NCBI GenBank assembly: GCA_023101725.1
Contig: JALJCO010007139.1
Location: forward strand, 228,501 to 292,500
From: Atherinomorus stipes
Lineage: Eukaryota; Chordata; Actinopteri; Atheriniformes; Atherinidae
Reading direction: 5' to 3'
DNA length: 64,000 bases
Shown here: piece by piece, positions 38,832 through 51,500 of the stretch
Layout of the letters: every line of letters begins with the position of its first letter
Numbering within the stretch: position 1 is the first letter of the stretch
Notes under the pieces: generated by a model
Database searches by the model: none
What the model was told of the DNA's origin: nothing
What the model saw: only the letters and a program-made list of their open reading frames with translations
Translations under genes and position numbers: made by a program

Positions 38832-39549
38832 TGTTTTAATTTGATCTGGTAATTTAACTACACCAAGAGCAGGTGAATCCAAAAGTAAAAAGCAAATAAA
38901 TAAAGACAAAGTTTGAGAAATATTATCTCAAGATGGTCTAGAACCAGTCAAGGGATTTTCCTTTACCCTCTTACACCCACAACAAAAAGACCTTGCTCAT
39001 TTTACTCCAGAAGGAAGTTAATGACAGTTACTTTTGGTTTATCAGAACACCAAAACGAACTTGATATGACTGATAAACACATTTTTCTATCACATGGTGA
39101 GGTACAGAATGGTACAGCTCACTATTTCTCTCGCTCTCTCTTTGGCTTTCTATAGGAAGTATCAAGTAACTCATACTAATACATCTTTGTCTCAGCTGCG
39201 GTTTTACTACCACACACTGATGTGGAAACATTCATCAGAGGGAATAATCACCTGCAGTAGCTAAAATCTCTGCAGCAGCAGCACACAAAGATACACAGCA
39301 GAAAGTTTTTACACAACTTACCAACTATGTCACCAATAATTAATTTGTGCCCATGAATATCAAACTATGTTCACCTCTACTGAATGAGCATGAGCAGTCA
39401 TTTGGAGATTTATTATTGTTTTCTGTGCAGACTAGAGTTTAGCTCTGAAGCACCTAGTCTAAAACTCCAAAAAGATATTAAAAAATCTCTGAACTCAGTG
39501 TTTGTAATCAACTAATTCAATGTACTAACCACTCCATACTGCTCACCTG

Positions 39550-39589
39550 TAAGTCACTTTGGATAAGGGTGTCTGGTAAACTAAGATAA
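39550..39589. repeat. SINE/LINE 3'-tail fragment
   Basis: Contains cactttggataagggtgtct followed by ggtaaactaaga, close to the CACTTTGGATAAAAG-GTCTGCTAAATGA tail shared by many fish SINEs and their partner LINEs. Only the tail remains. Confidence 0.5.
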
Positions 39590-40090
39590 CGCATAAACAT
39601 ACACATAGGGGAGCTGTCTGTGTTGCTTCCCACACTTTGTGATGACACCCAGCTGATCCTGTACCATACCATGTAATGGAAAGATGCTATGAAGATTTCT
39701 CTCACAAAAAAAGCTGTAATGGCTATCTGAGAAAGTTTTTTTTTTTTTTTTTAAATCAAGAGATAGACTGTGCCTGAAAGACATACTTAAAAAAAAAAAA
39801 GTTGAGTCATCCTAAATCAACCATAGAGGGGCAGGCAGAGCATCATGCAGTCAATTAATATATTTCTTTGCATCCCCCACGTAGCAATAATTGAGTCCCT
39901 GCAGTGATGCACGGTAAAGTAAAGGTTTTATACAGTTTACATTCAGAAATAGAAAAAACGTAACCGACCTTAATCGGCTGAAGAAAATTTCCTAACAAGT
40001 TCAATCATGATAAGAAGTAAGGGAGAGATGTGCCTAAAATCTGCAAATATTTATTTGCTACAGCCCTGTACTGCATGTTTTAGGGATTTA

Positions 40091-40830
40091 TTAAAGCAGA
40101 ACTCAGTAACTTCGCTCGGGGCTCCCCTAGTGGCGTCCTTTCACTGTCGTAAGTTCAACCCCCTGCACCCCCACAGCACACAGACGGCTTCTCTACCTGT
40201 CTTTCCTCTATTTTGATCGTGGATATATTTCTAGCTTTTCGTTGTTGATGCTCTTTGTGCGTTGGTAGCAGCACCTCGTCTCCTCTGCACAAAGCAAAGA
40301 CCTGTCTCTTCTGAACGGGACGTTTTACCCGCGATTTCGGGTAAATATGCCGTGATTATTTTTTCTGGTGTTGGCGAGTAGCAGGTAAGAATACGAACTT
40401 TTATTTATTTTTGCGGACGTGAAAAGTGATTATTGAGCCTGAAGCAGTGATGCTTCACCCGGCGCCCAGGCAGCGCAAGCTACGTGAATCGCTCTGGTCC
40501 AGCAAAGAGTTGGTTATGAGAGCCAGGAGCCGTGTTTAGGTGGTGTGAAGCTAAAGAAATGTTTTCTTTGAATTAGCGCTGGTAGTCTGGTTCAAATCAG
40601 AGCTGGAAGCAGCTCAGTAGATAGGGGACCTGAGTACCGTACAGCGGTTTCTGTTGTCGCAAGTTCTGCTCGGGTCGGCGCAGGCAAAGTTACATAGAGC
40701 TGCTCGCAGGCCAGAGGCCCCGGCGGGAGGGGGGGAAACATTGAATCGCTCCGTAAACACTTTGTTTAGCCCCACGGGGATTCCGAAAAGCATTTATTGA
40801 GGTAAAAAAGTTACTGAGTTTCCCCTTTAA
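40091..40830. mobile_element. TTAA-flanked MITE downstream of kcnk2
   Basis: The ends read TTAA-AGCAGAACTCAGTAACTT (40091 on) and AAGTTACTGAGTTTCCCCT-TTAA (to 40830). The target TTAA is at 40091-40094 and 40827-40830. The terminal repeats match over the CTCAGTAACTT core with mismatches at the outermost bases. The interior is relatively GC-rich and has no transposase. It lies 1.3 kb past the kcnk2 stop, so it may fall in that gene's 3' UTR. Confidence 0.75.
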
Positions 40831-42121
40831 GGAGACAAGAGCAGTACAGAAATGCAAAGATGCAAGTTTCACTTTCATGAAGGAAAAAAAAAGTTTCTAG
40901 AAACCTGGAAGGACAGGGTTTAGATGTAACAGAAAAACAAACAAACAAATAAATGAACAAAAGACACTCCTGATGCTTTGATCAGACTGAGGACCTGAAG
41001 TCTTCATCTCTAGTTAGAAAAGCATGATCAGTACTTTGGTATATGGGGGAGTGGGGTTTGATAAGCACGCCCAGCACTGTGCAGTTAATGATGTTAATGT
41101 TTTAACATAAAGTGACTTTAAAAGAACACTATCTCAGCTTTTACACTCATTTTACATGCATACTATAGATTCTTTATTTTAGATTTAAAATGGTTAGAAT
41201 GAGTAAACTAAAATTTCCAGATGCCTAAAAACATCTTTACTAGTGCTGTGCTCAAATATAACAAGAACAAGTGGACAGAAAAGCTCAGTTTCATGCGTCA
41301 TCATTCTCACATGTTCGGTGTGGTTTTCAGTAAGGCACCAGTGGATTTTTTCTTAACATGAAAAGCTGAATGTCAGTCATGAAAGACCTTATATGTTAAC
41401 ATTCGTCTCCTTAGTGAAGGTGGATTGACTGGCGGAGGCAAGGCATATGAATTCATAATGAAAGAAGAAGAACGTAAAAGAAGGTAACATTCCTTTTGTG
41501 TTGGCACTGGACTACTGCCAGCAGGGAGCCACAGTTCACCGCTGATGTTGGAGGGTTTTTAGCAAAGAGGATCCTTGATCTGATGCAGATTTCTAGGCCT
41601 CTGGATCCAACTAGAGATGAGCAAAGATGCATCTATTGCCTTAAAAAGTTAGTTGTATTTGTTTGTGTATTTTTTGGGAATACTTCGATAAGAGGATGTC
41701 CAGGGTGCTGCTACCTCAGTAGACTTCCATTTTCTTTCCAGCTCATGAGAGAAGTTTGTTAAACTCACACCTCTGGAACAATCATTTGTTCCTGTCAGCA
41801 GCATACAGTACTTTCCATTTGGCTCAATCACTAGCACAGCAGCTACTCATGTTGGCAGGAGCACAATGAAAGTCTGATGCCTTTCACAGGATCAATGCAA
41901 CCACTTGGCTTTTGTGTGTGAGACGTAAACACATGTGAATGTACACAGCTTAATGATTGATCTGCGTTTGAGTGTTTAAATTGCTGGAACACAATCTACT
42001 TAATGGATGCATGTGGGTACCTCGTCTGTGATGCTCCATCAATAACCGCAGAAGCATGTGTGTATTATCAATCTGTGAAGTGTCTTAATCATTTGTCTGA
42101 GTTTAATCTTCATGCGGCTCC
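40831..42121 (-). other. Proximal kcnk2 3' UTR or downstream region
   Basis: Noncoding sequence immediately 3' of the kcnk2 stop on the - strand. The nearest clear - strand AATAAA is TTTATT at 41173-41178 on +, giving a UTR of about 0.95 kb if used. No other gene is seen. Confidence 0.4.
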
Positions 42122-45100
42122 TCATTTGAGATTTTCGATGATGGCTATCTCCCTTCGGTCAGCATAGTCTGGGCTGAGGCCGTTCAGATAAAGGCTGCCA
42201 TTCCTGGTCAGAGCTCCCGGCACAGGACTGAGAGAGAGTGTCAAGTTGGGGTAAGCCTCTCTATCCTCACACAGGTTGGCTGACAGTGTCCTCTTGCCAG
42301 GGGTCATTTCCTGGTTGATGGATGTGTTAATTCCCAGCTCGGACGACAGTTTACGCTTGATGGAGGCGGCCCGCTGGAACTTGTCATAGATGTCCACGCT
42401 GAGCCGTCTGCGGGTCTCTTTGAACTCTGCAGATACGTTCGCTGTCCACTCAGCTGCATGTGCACGAAACTCCCCGACCTGTAGAGACAGTGGTAAGATG
42501 CACATCTTTTGATAATGTCTCCTGTTGCAGGCATTTATCATTTCAGTAATGTAGATTGAATATTGTTTAGCTTTCTTGTGCTCAAGAAAATACATATGGG
42601 AAATAATTCTGTGTGTTTTCAACTCAAATCATCTCTATTTGTAAAGCACTTTAATACAACAATATTGAAACAAAGTGCTGAACACTAACATAAAACACTT
42701 AAAACAGCTGAAACACAAAGTAGTTAAGAATGATCAAATCAATTTTGGAGCATACTGCCATTCAATGTAGTTCTAGAAGTTTATGATTTTTAGTTGACAC
42801 ATCAATTTTATCAACTTTTCTACTATACTGTATTTAATGCTCAGCCATTTAAAATCAAGAGCTGTCATACATGCACAAATTTATGCACCAACTGTAAGAC
42901 AAAACATGTTAGCAGAGCGGAGCTCCTCAATGCAAACAGCTGACCAATAATTAAAGAGCTCATACTTGTGATCAAAAATGGCATGCCCATTAATCTCCTT
43001 AGACAGCTGTTTAATAGCTCTACTCTCAAGCACTCTTTCACACTGTACTCCAGTTAATGAAATACATGAAAGAACTGCACAACCTTTATTGGTTATTTTC
43101 AGCAATAATCTATTCTGAAGTCCTGCAAATTTTGCCGTTAATGTGATAAACTGTTTATGCTTTTTTGTCTTTCGGCATCTGATTGAATGCAGCTCTGGTG
43201 CAATAATGCATGATGAGATGCAGAGGAAAAAAATCTGAAAAATAATCAATTCTACAAGATTTGTTGTGATAAGAATTGACCTTCACACAATTATACCTTG
43301 CTGATGCATGCTATTAAAAAAAAAAAAAAATCTTATCCATCCTTTATCCACAAACAATAAAGAGATCACATTTTTTATGGTTGAACTCAGCAACCCAGTG
43401 CACTGAAAACTATATATTGCTACTGAAAGGTTCCACCTTCGTAATGCATTAGGCCTCCTTCCCCAGGCTGTTTGTTTATTTCTTAGCCTTTGAGGTGAAG
43501 AGGAAGGTGAAGAGGCACTTGAATGGAAATTTATGGCACATGTGTGAGGACATTTAAAAAAAGAAAAAGGCTCCCCTCCGTCTTCTCACTGCTCTGCCTG
43601 CTCATCATCACCCCTCCTCCCCTTTGCCAACCTCCCTCAGAAAACCTTTTCTCCCAGTAATCTAATTCTCTGCAGAGCTCACGGCCTCCACAGCTGTACA
43701 CTTAATTATGTCAGTGGAGAGATTGGAAAGACTGCTGACTTCCTCATGCCCACCACTCCCTCTTATTTATGTCACACCAAATCAAGAAACAAGACCAGTG
43801 TGTAAGCTGGAGAATACATGTGTATGTGGATGCATGGTTGCCTTTTGCCTCTTTAGATATAAATTATGAACCTGCCAGAGCAATGAGGTATCTTATTGCT
43901 AAACATTAACAGACCTCCAGTCAGAGATAGTATTTACATTAGAGGAAGAGGCCAGGACAGATAGTCCTTAGTTCAGATTCATGCCTTGAGGACAGAACCG
44001 GAAAATCCTCAGAGTCACGATGGGTCTGTAGCTGTGACACATCTTTGAACTTACTGCAAATGTGTCTCCTCTGATAGAATATTTATTTCTGGCTCATTAG
44101 ACTGGTGAAGAGGTGTTTAAGGTTTTATATAAAGCAGCTCCTGCTGCAACAAAGTTACGTGACTGATGTTTTGGGCACATTATGAAACGGTTTCTATTCC
44201 TTTTAACATATATAATACATGCTGATTAACAGGCTGAAGAACCTTTTTTAAACCCTCAATATAATCATTTTTTGAGCTCCTGAAAGCCCCTCTGTAAAGT
44301 CTGTAGAACTGATGCTCTGCATCATGTTGAAAATGATAAACTTACACAGGTGTGACAGAAAGGCAGGATGTCCTGTGTCACCTCAGCATGACAAACATGG
44401 CGGCACCACTCACCTCCTCCTTAGTTTTCTTGGAGATAACTCTAAACCAGTCTCCAATCATGCTGAGAACTGCAGCAAAGTATGCTAAGCCCACAAGGAT
44501 CCAGAACCACACCACAGGTTTGTAGTAGTCGAGGTACTCCAGACTTCCTGATCCACCTACAGAGCAGATGACAACAATTGGGTTATAAAAGCCTGTTACA
44601 GCATGGGTGTCTACAAACTAGCGTTCTAAAGTAAGAGGAAAGCAAGCAAAGCTGATATAATGACTACCTGGTTCAGTAGGCTAAATCAAATGGTTTTTAA
44701 CTCTGTATCACCTAATGAGCCTTGGCGTTTCTATTTTAGATGGTAATGCCTCTCTATGGTGGTTTGACCTTTAATTGGCCCTGTTCTTTTAACTTATTTC
44801 TCAGTCCTTTGTCAAATAGAGAGAAAAAAAAACTTACAAGTAAGACTAAAATTGCCAGTTTCACATTTAGAGCAGATACAGTATTAAAGGATTGTTATCT
44901 TTTTCTGTAAATCCAATTATGTAATCATGTTGCTCTGACAATAAAGGCTTACACAATGGAAATCAGTCTATGGGACTTTCAGTGTACATTGGAAATTTAA
45001 TTAACATTTGGTTATACACTCATTAACCCTGTCCTCAAAAGTAAGTAGGGGTTCTCAAACACAAACAAACAAAAAACACTTTTACCACCATTATGTAACC

Positions 45101-45470
45101 TTTTAAAGCAATACTGACACAAAGTTGAGAATGAAAAAATATCTGACATGTTCTGAACTTAGAAAAATGCTATGATTTGTATAAATCTGCCACTGAGGTG
45201 TAAAATGGACACAACTTCAACAATAGCCCACATGACCCTCACAGTGTAGTTGGCTAATGACCCATTATGGCACATGTTTAACTAACAGGAGTCCAGGATG
45301 ATTAGTTTACTGTAACTACTGGGGGTGGGTGCAGGTGGAGTAATCTAATCTATAATCGTTAGGTCTGCTCAGGGAAGTTTAATCAAGCGGGTAAGTGTCC
45401 GTGATTTTTCCCATCTGTCTCTTCCTTATCACCTGCCAAGCAGGTCGAGTAGAACTAATGCCACCTGCTC

Positions 45471-45501
<31 letters not shown>

Positions 45502-48500
45502 AAACACACCAAAATGAATGTGCTTCCCATGCCTGTTTTTTTTCTCTGCCACATAAAGATATTGCATTTCCACTACTGCGTGGTCACCCCCCCCCCCCCC
45601 AAATTAATTAAGTCTATGTAGTTGTAAGAATAAGAACTGAATACTGCTTGCCTAAAAAAATATTCTCTTTGCACATTATGCACTGAATATTAACATTTTG
45701 TGAGAATATTTAACACTTTGGAGCATAAGGTCAACTTTTTGGGGGTGAATTAACCAGCAGCTCAATATGAAGACTGACAAAGGGATGATTTAGGTACAGT
45801 ATGTGTCAAGATATCAAATATATACCAATCTACCAGCTCACCCGTACCCAAAGTATCTGAGATTTTTTTTTAAATTTGTTTTTACTGGGGATTAAAAGGT
45901 GCACAAAGGGCTCGGAGCTGATTGGCAAATGACAGTCTTGTGCTTGTATAGCTGCTACAGCCCAAATTGGAATTATTGCACTAAAACTACGATAATATCT
46001 GCAGAATTTCAAACAAACAGCATATCTGCAGAGTTTAAGGTAACTTATAAGCAATGAGTCTTGATCAATGCTTATTTGAAAATGAATGGTTATTGCACAG
46101 CTCTAATTAGAAGCAAAGTTTAGAGTGATTTAATTTACTGTAGATGGTTATTTCGATGAACATTATCTGTGTTACTCAACAACACTTAAGCTGAGAGCAG
46201 CCTAACCTGCAATTATCTATTTTTAAGCTATTTTCTCAAGATCACAAGTTAATTATTGTTAGCTTCGACTATCAAAGTCCATGGGAAAACAAGATTAATT
46301 TATGTTATTATCTTGAGAAATTAACTTTTTGTTTTCTTAAAATGAGGCAATGATTATGGAGAGCATGAAATTGAATTCTTCTTATGTTATCACCCACTCA
46401 TCACTCATTGTCACAAATGAGTCAGTTAAAGGGTATCTGGTATTTAGTGAAAGCATCCATATGTAATTCTATTTGTTTTCAAAAGTGACATTTACAAAAG
46501 CCAGTGCAGCAGACGATGGCTTCTGTGTGCAGAGATAAGAGTTTTAACAGCTCTGCTACTGCCAGAAGCTGCTCTTCAGGCCTTTCTCGTGGTTTTCAGA
46601 CACAAATTAACAGAATGTATCGACCTATTATCAAGACAACACAAGTATTATTTTTTATCACATGGTAATTACATAATCAACCAGTTATCACACACAGAAA
46701 AAAAAATCTCAGAACAGTCATGACGTAGTTTCCAGTGCACACAGTCATAAAAGTCTGTTTTCAGCTTGAATCATTACATATTCTTCTGTTTTAGAGATGT
46801 TTCAAGGATGTGATTATTAACCCCTTATGTTGTTTTTTTTGCTTTTATGATTTTTTAACTTTCTTTAAAAAAAAAAAAAAAGATCGATGACAATTATTAA
46901 TTAATAAGATGTTGAGACTAACAGATCCTCAAAGTCACAGCAAAACATAACTCTGCCCAGACTGTGCGTTATTATTTACCAAACAAATACATCACTAGGA
47001 TATCACTGAAGCTTCAACAGTGAAGCAACTTTTGCAGAAAATACTTTTTTTCCTGCTGCTTGGTACATACTCTCCTCGTATTTAACAAATAGGTATGCAG
47101 TGATTCGCATCAGTTATCAGACATATAAGGAGACTCTGTGGTTGTTTCCATGTATTAGCCATTACAGAATCCTCAAGTAAAAGCTTATAAACACTGAATC
47201 TGTAAAAAAAATCAAGCTTAAAATATTGAACGAAAGTCTGGGCAACCTGAACAGATGTCCAGGCTGTTCTGAGCCTATATGCCACAGAGTAAATAAAACA
47301 TGTTTCATATATAGACTGCCAGCTGGCTGTTACATCAGTGACCCTTTAGGTGGTGCGGATTCACACGGAAAAAAATATCCCTGAAAGTGTCTTACTCTTG
47401 GGAGATATTTCCAATCTGGTTCTAAAGACATCCTAAAAGCAAGCAATGAAAACATTCCTCTGCTTGAAATGCATGTATTGTAACATTATCACAAGGTAAG
47501 GAGGATAGTTGACTGTTTAGTGAACATGACTTGTTCCTTTACTTTACATCTCCTCTGTTGTCATGTTTCTAAGTTCAGTTCTCCACAGTTCCTGATATTT
47601 CATATGTTAAGTCAGGGTCACATGTTCAAGTTTAATCTGATATGTAAAATTTCTTTTAAGTACATTTGATTTCAACTTTTGCTATCATTACTTAAGCACT
47701 AAAATTCAGAATGGAAATGGTGACAAGTAAAGATAACAGCAGCCTGTGGGAGGCTTATTGTTGCTGAGTGAGGCTGGTGAAGGAATTACTTAACTATAAA
47801 CACACTGATTCTAGTCAATGTGTCAGATATGCAGATGACTGCCGGCTTGTAAAAACAAAACTAAACACAAACCCTCAGTTAAGTGACCCTTCTCTCCAGC
47901 GACAAAGTCTCCAAAGCCGATTGTGGTGAGGGTGATGACGACAAAGTAGATAGATTCAAGGGTGCTCCAGCCTTCGATGTGCTTGAAGATGACAGCTGGG
48001 AGAGCCACAAAGATGAGGCACCCAAACAGGATGAAGAGCAGCGTGGAGATAACACGGATCTTTGTCTGGCTGACTTTCCACTTCTGAGGAAAGAGTAGAA
48101 ATGAAACCTCAATTAAATGAGTGGTGATAATAGGAGAATGCTTTTAAGAGTGGAGCAGAGCAAAAGAGATTAATGCAAACAATGAGTCTGATTTTCATTG
48201 TGGTTGATGGTTTTGAGTCACTGTACCATTCAATACACAGTATTTTGTAGAAATCTCCTTGGTGCAGATGGGATAAAAAAAAAAATTGCAGCATATACCA
48301 AATTTGATGGATGGATGTTAAGTGCTTTCACTCCACCCAAGCTGGGATGACCTGGCACAAGATTTGAGATGCTCGTCACCTTTAATAACGATAACTTAAC
48401 ATTTTACATTTTAGTTATATTGTCAGGTATTTAGATAGATTCTGCATATTTACAGCGTTTGCAATTTGCTGTAATTATGTCAACTGCATTTCTTTATTAG

Positions 48501-51500
48501 AGTCCTATAGTCCCTCTTTTCTGTTCTAGTAACACTGTATTAGAATATATTCTGCATGCTGCATATGTTTGTGCTGCCCCTCCACTTGAGGTGACTGCTT
48601 TCAGCTTGTTCCCTCATGCCCTTTTCCTCTCCAGTTATGTAAGCCTAAAGCGCAGTACGTCTGAGGGGGAACTATAAAGAGCAGAAAGACCTCAGATCCC
48701 TGAGTCTGTGATGTCTCATGGCCTTACTGCACAATGCAGACAGCCGGATTTCTGCATAGTAACATAATAAAGAGATATATAGAAAACCTTACAATACAGG
48801 CTTAGCTTAAAATTAGGCATCACTGTATTCCAAGAGGACTTGGGAGACTGAGATTGTTAAGAATCTTCACTGCACAATGGTAATTTCCACAGTCTATCTA
48901 TTTCTATTGTTCAAATGACTGTGCAGCCTCCCTCTACCTCCCCAGGGAGCAACGGAAGCAGCAATGAATCAAGATGATAATTAACCTGTTGCTGCCAAGG
49001 ATCATGTCATTAAAAAACAGCTACTGTCCCTGCTTTCCCACTAAAACTAAAACACTCAATCACTCGATCCACTCAATTTTCTCTTGCATAAGTGTTTCCT
49101 GGAAATTTTCAGGTTATATGGAACAGCCATATCTCCCAGTGCATGCATGTAGATATACTGTAAGTGGCCTATCTCACTCCAACTTATCATAACTCTTGGA
49201 AACTACAACCAAGTTTCGTTATTTGTCAAAACAGTCACTTGCCTTAAAATGAAAAGGGTGAAACTGTTAAATGGATCTGTCTTGTCACTGGTATTTACTG
49301 ATTCCTATTCCAATTGGCAATGACACTTCGGGGACAGCCTTCATGCACACTGAGTATAGTTCACTCACTGCTGCAAAAGTGAGTTATAAAGTAGGCTTTC
49401 AATCTCACCGTTTTCAGCAACATGCCACACACAAAAGCTCTGAAGTTGCTAAGAGTGTAACGCACAGAGAAGAAGAGATGCAGCAAATCTGCAATTAGAA
49501 AGTCTACCACAGCCTCATAGCTGAACATCCTCTGTTTCAGTGTCCTGCAGAAGTATTTCTGAGTACTTATAGCAAAGTAAGCATAATGAAAATTCCTTAT
49601 TATTTAGGAATGTTTTCAGCAAAGACCAGAGTAGCTACACAGGAAGACCAAAATGCCAACACTGTCTGGAATAAGGAAGCAGTACTTTTAGCAGCTAATA
49701 TTATGAAATGCTTATGTGGCAAATATCTAGGAAGTTTATCCATGTTTTTTGTTTTTTGGTCTGCATATGAAACATTTAAAACATTAAGCAAGATGAATAC
49801 AGAAAAGTTTTAACCTCCCCTGTCAGGGGTCAGTCAATGCAACTTCTCTAGAAGTTGAAGCTAGGAGGAGATTATAAAAAAAGAGGCTGGATAACATTGC
49901 ATAACTTTACCCTGCAAATCTGAAAGGTTAATTCATGGTTTTTCCTGAGTGAGTTGGTATCAAACATCCAAATATGCAGTACAGGTTCAAGTAAAAAGTG
50001 ACTTCCATAACATTTACCAAATTACCTGTATCTAACTTATGTTAAAAATTAATAAAGGCTTTATTAGTTTTAACTATTAGAAGAGAAGCTTGAGTTTATT
50101 GTTCTGATGGGAAATTCTTGAAAGTCGCGTTTGAGAAAAAAAGAGCTGAATTTACTGTTGTAAATAATTTATTGTTGTTGTGAGTGCAGCAGGGCTGACT
50201 CTCTAGCTTCGGGCTTCAAAGTTCTTTGCACTCAACACATGCACTTAAGCAAAAGCCTTAAAACCAAAGTTGCTTTTTTGCCTTTTAATTGTAAAAACAA
50301 AAATAATATTCAAAAAAGGAATTTGGATCTAAACTTGAAAGGTTAACTAAAATGTAGTGTAGGTCAAAAGACTGTGTTGCTCCAAGGTCCAGTGGCTTCC
50401 AACCTAATTTTCAGGAGATTTTATTCATCTCAGTTCAACAGCCAATCACAAGATCAGAAACATTTGTGTCATTAGTCACTTTATACTGCAACAAAAACTG
50501 TATCAGCATATAAACTAGTACATTACTCAATTCATAATACTAAAGTTTAAAATTATAATACAGTTGAAAATGGCCTCAACAGTTGTGAATGAATCTTCCA
50601 CAGCGGTGTTGGAAGTCATAGTGATAGCAGGAGAACTTTACTGCTTCTTTACTGCCCTGCATAATTAAACTACCAGCTATAAAAGTGATGGCAATTTTTA
50701 AAATCACATCAGTAAACAATAAAACGGATGTAAGTGATTCACACAGGGAGGTTGCTTCTTCAACAAATGGAGCTCATATGGTTGGTTTGACTTCCTGAGC
50801 TGAGTAGGTTATGACAGCAGGATGGAGCACCCACATGAATAAAGTAGGCTTAATCTGCAACCTTTCTCCCACCCAGTTATCAGCCTGTTTTTTGTCTTAC
50901 TATTTACATAATTTCTTTTAAAATAGTTCTCATCCAGACTGAAAGGTTTATTTTTGTTGAACGGAAATTCATAGGAAATCTAACTTGCCTAAACTTCATT
51001 GATGTTTGATTAAAAAACAACTGAAACTCACAGTAATGTATCTCACCACAATCATTTTCTCCACTTTGGCAATGCCCTTCCCAAAAATAGTCCCCAGCTG
51101 GTCTCCGACACCTGCCAACAAGAATCCAAACAGGGGGATCCCCAGCAAGGCGTAGACAATGCAGAAGATCCGCCCTCCTTCTGTATGGGGAGAGATGTTT
51201 CCGAATCCTGTGAAAAATGACACACAAACAGAAAATTAAACTGTTCACGAAAAAAAAAAGCATCTAAAAAACATTGAACAGAAAAATTCTGCTTTGAATT
51301 TTAATTTAAAGGGTTAATGCTGACAGAAAATAAGTCAGTGTTTCACATCCTCAAGCTATAATTTGATGAGTTTATGAAAATGGAAAAAAAAGTTTTGTTA
51401 TGATGTTTAACAGAGCAACATTTTCTGAGTTATAGGCGTCATATTTCTGCTTTGTCTCTGTATGGAGCGTTTCCTCACTGTGTTATTGCTGAGCACAGAA

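Larger units (their letters stand above)
36450..40090. other. Noncoding interval, possible distal kcnk2 3' UTR
   Basis: No exon recognised. On the - strand an AATAAA (TTTATT on +, 37215-37220) lies about 4.9 kb past the kcnk2 stop and could end a long 3' UTR, which is only a possibility. A 25-base A run occurs at 38619-38643 and a T run near 38231-38249. Two short repeat-tail fragments are listed separately. Confidence 0.35.

Noticed and set aside
42881..43249. 122-aa - strand ORF in the last kcnk2 intron
   Set aside because: Lies wholly inside an intron, shows no domain, and its composition matches the surrounding noncoding DNA.
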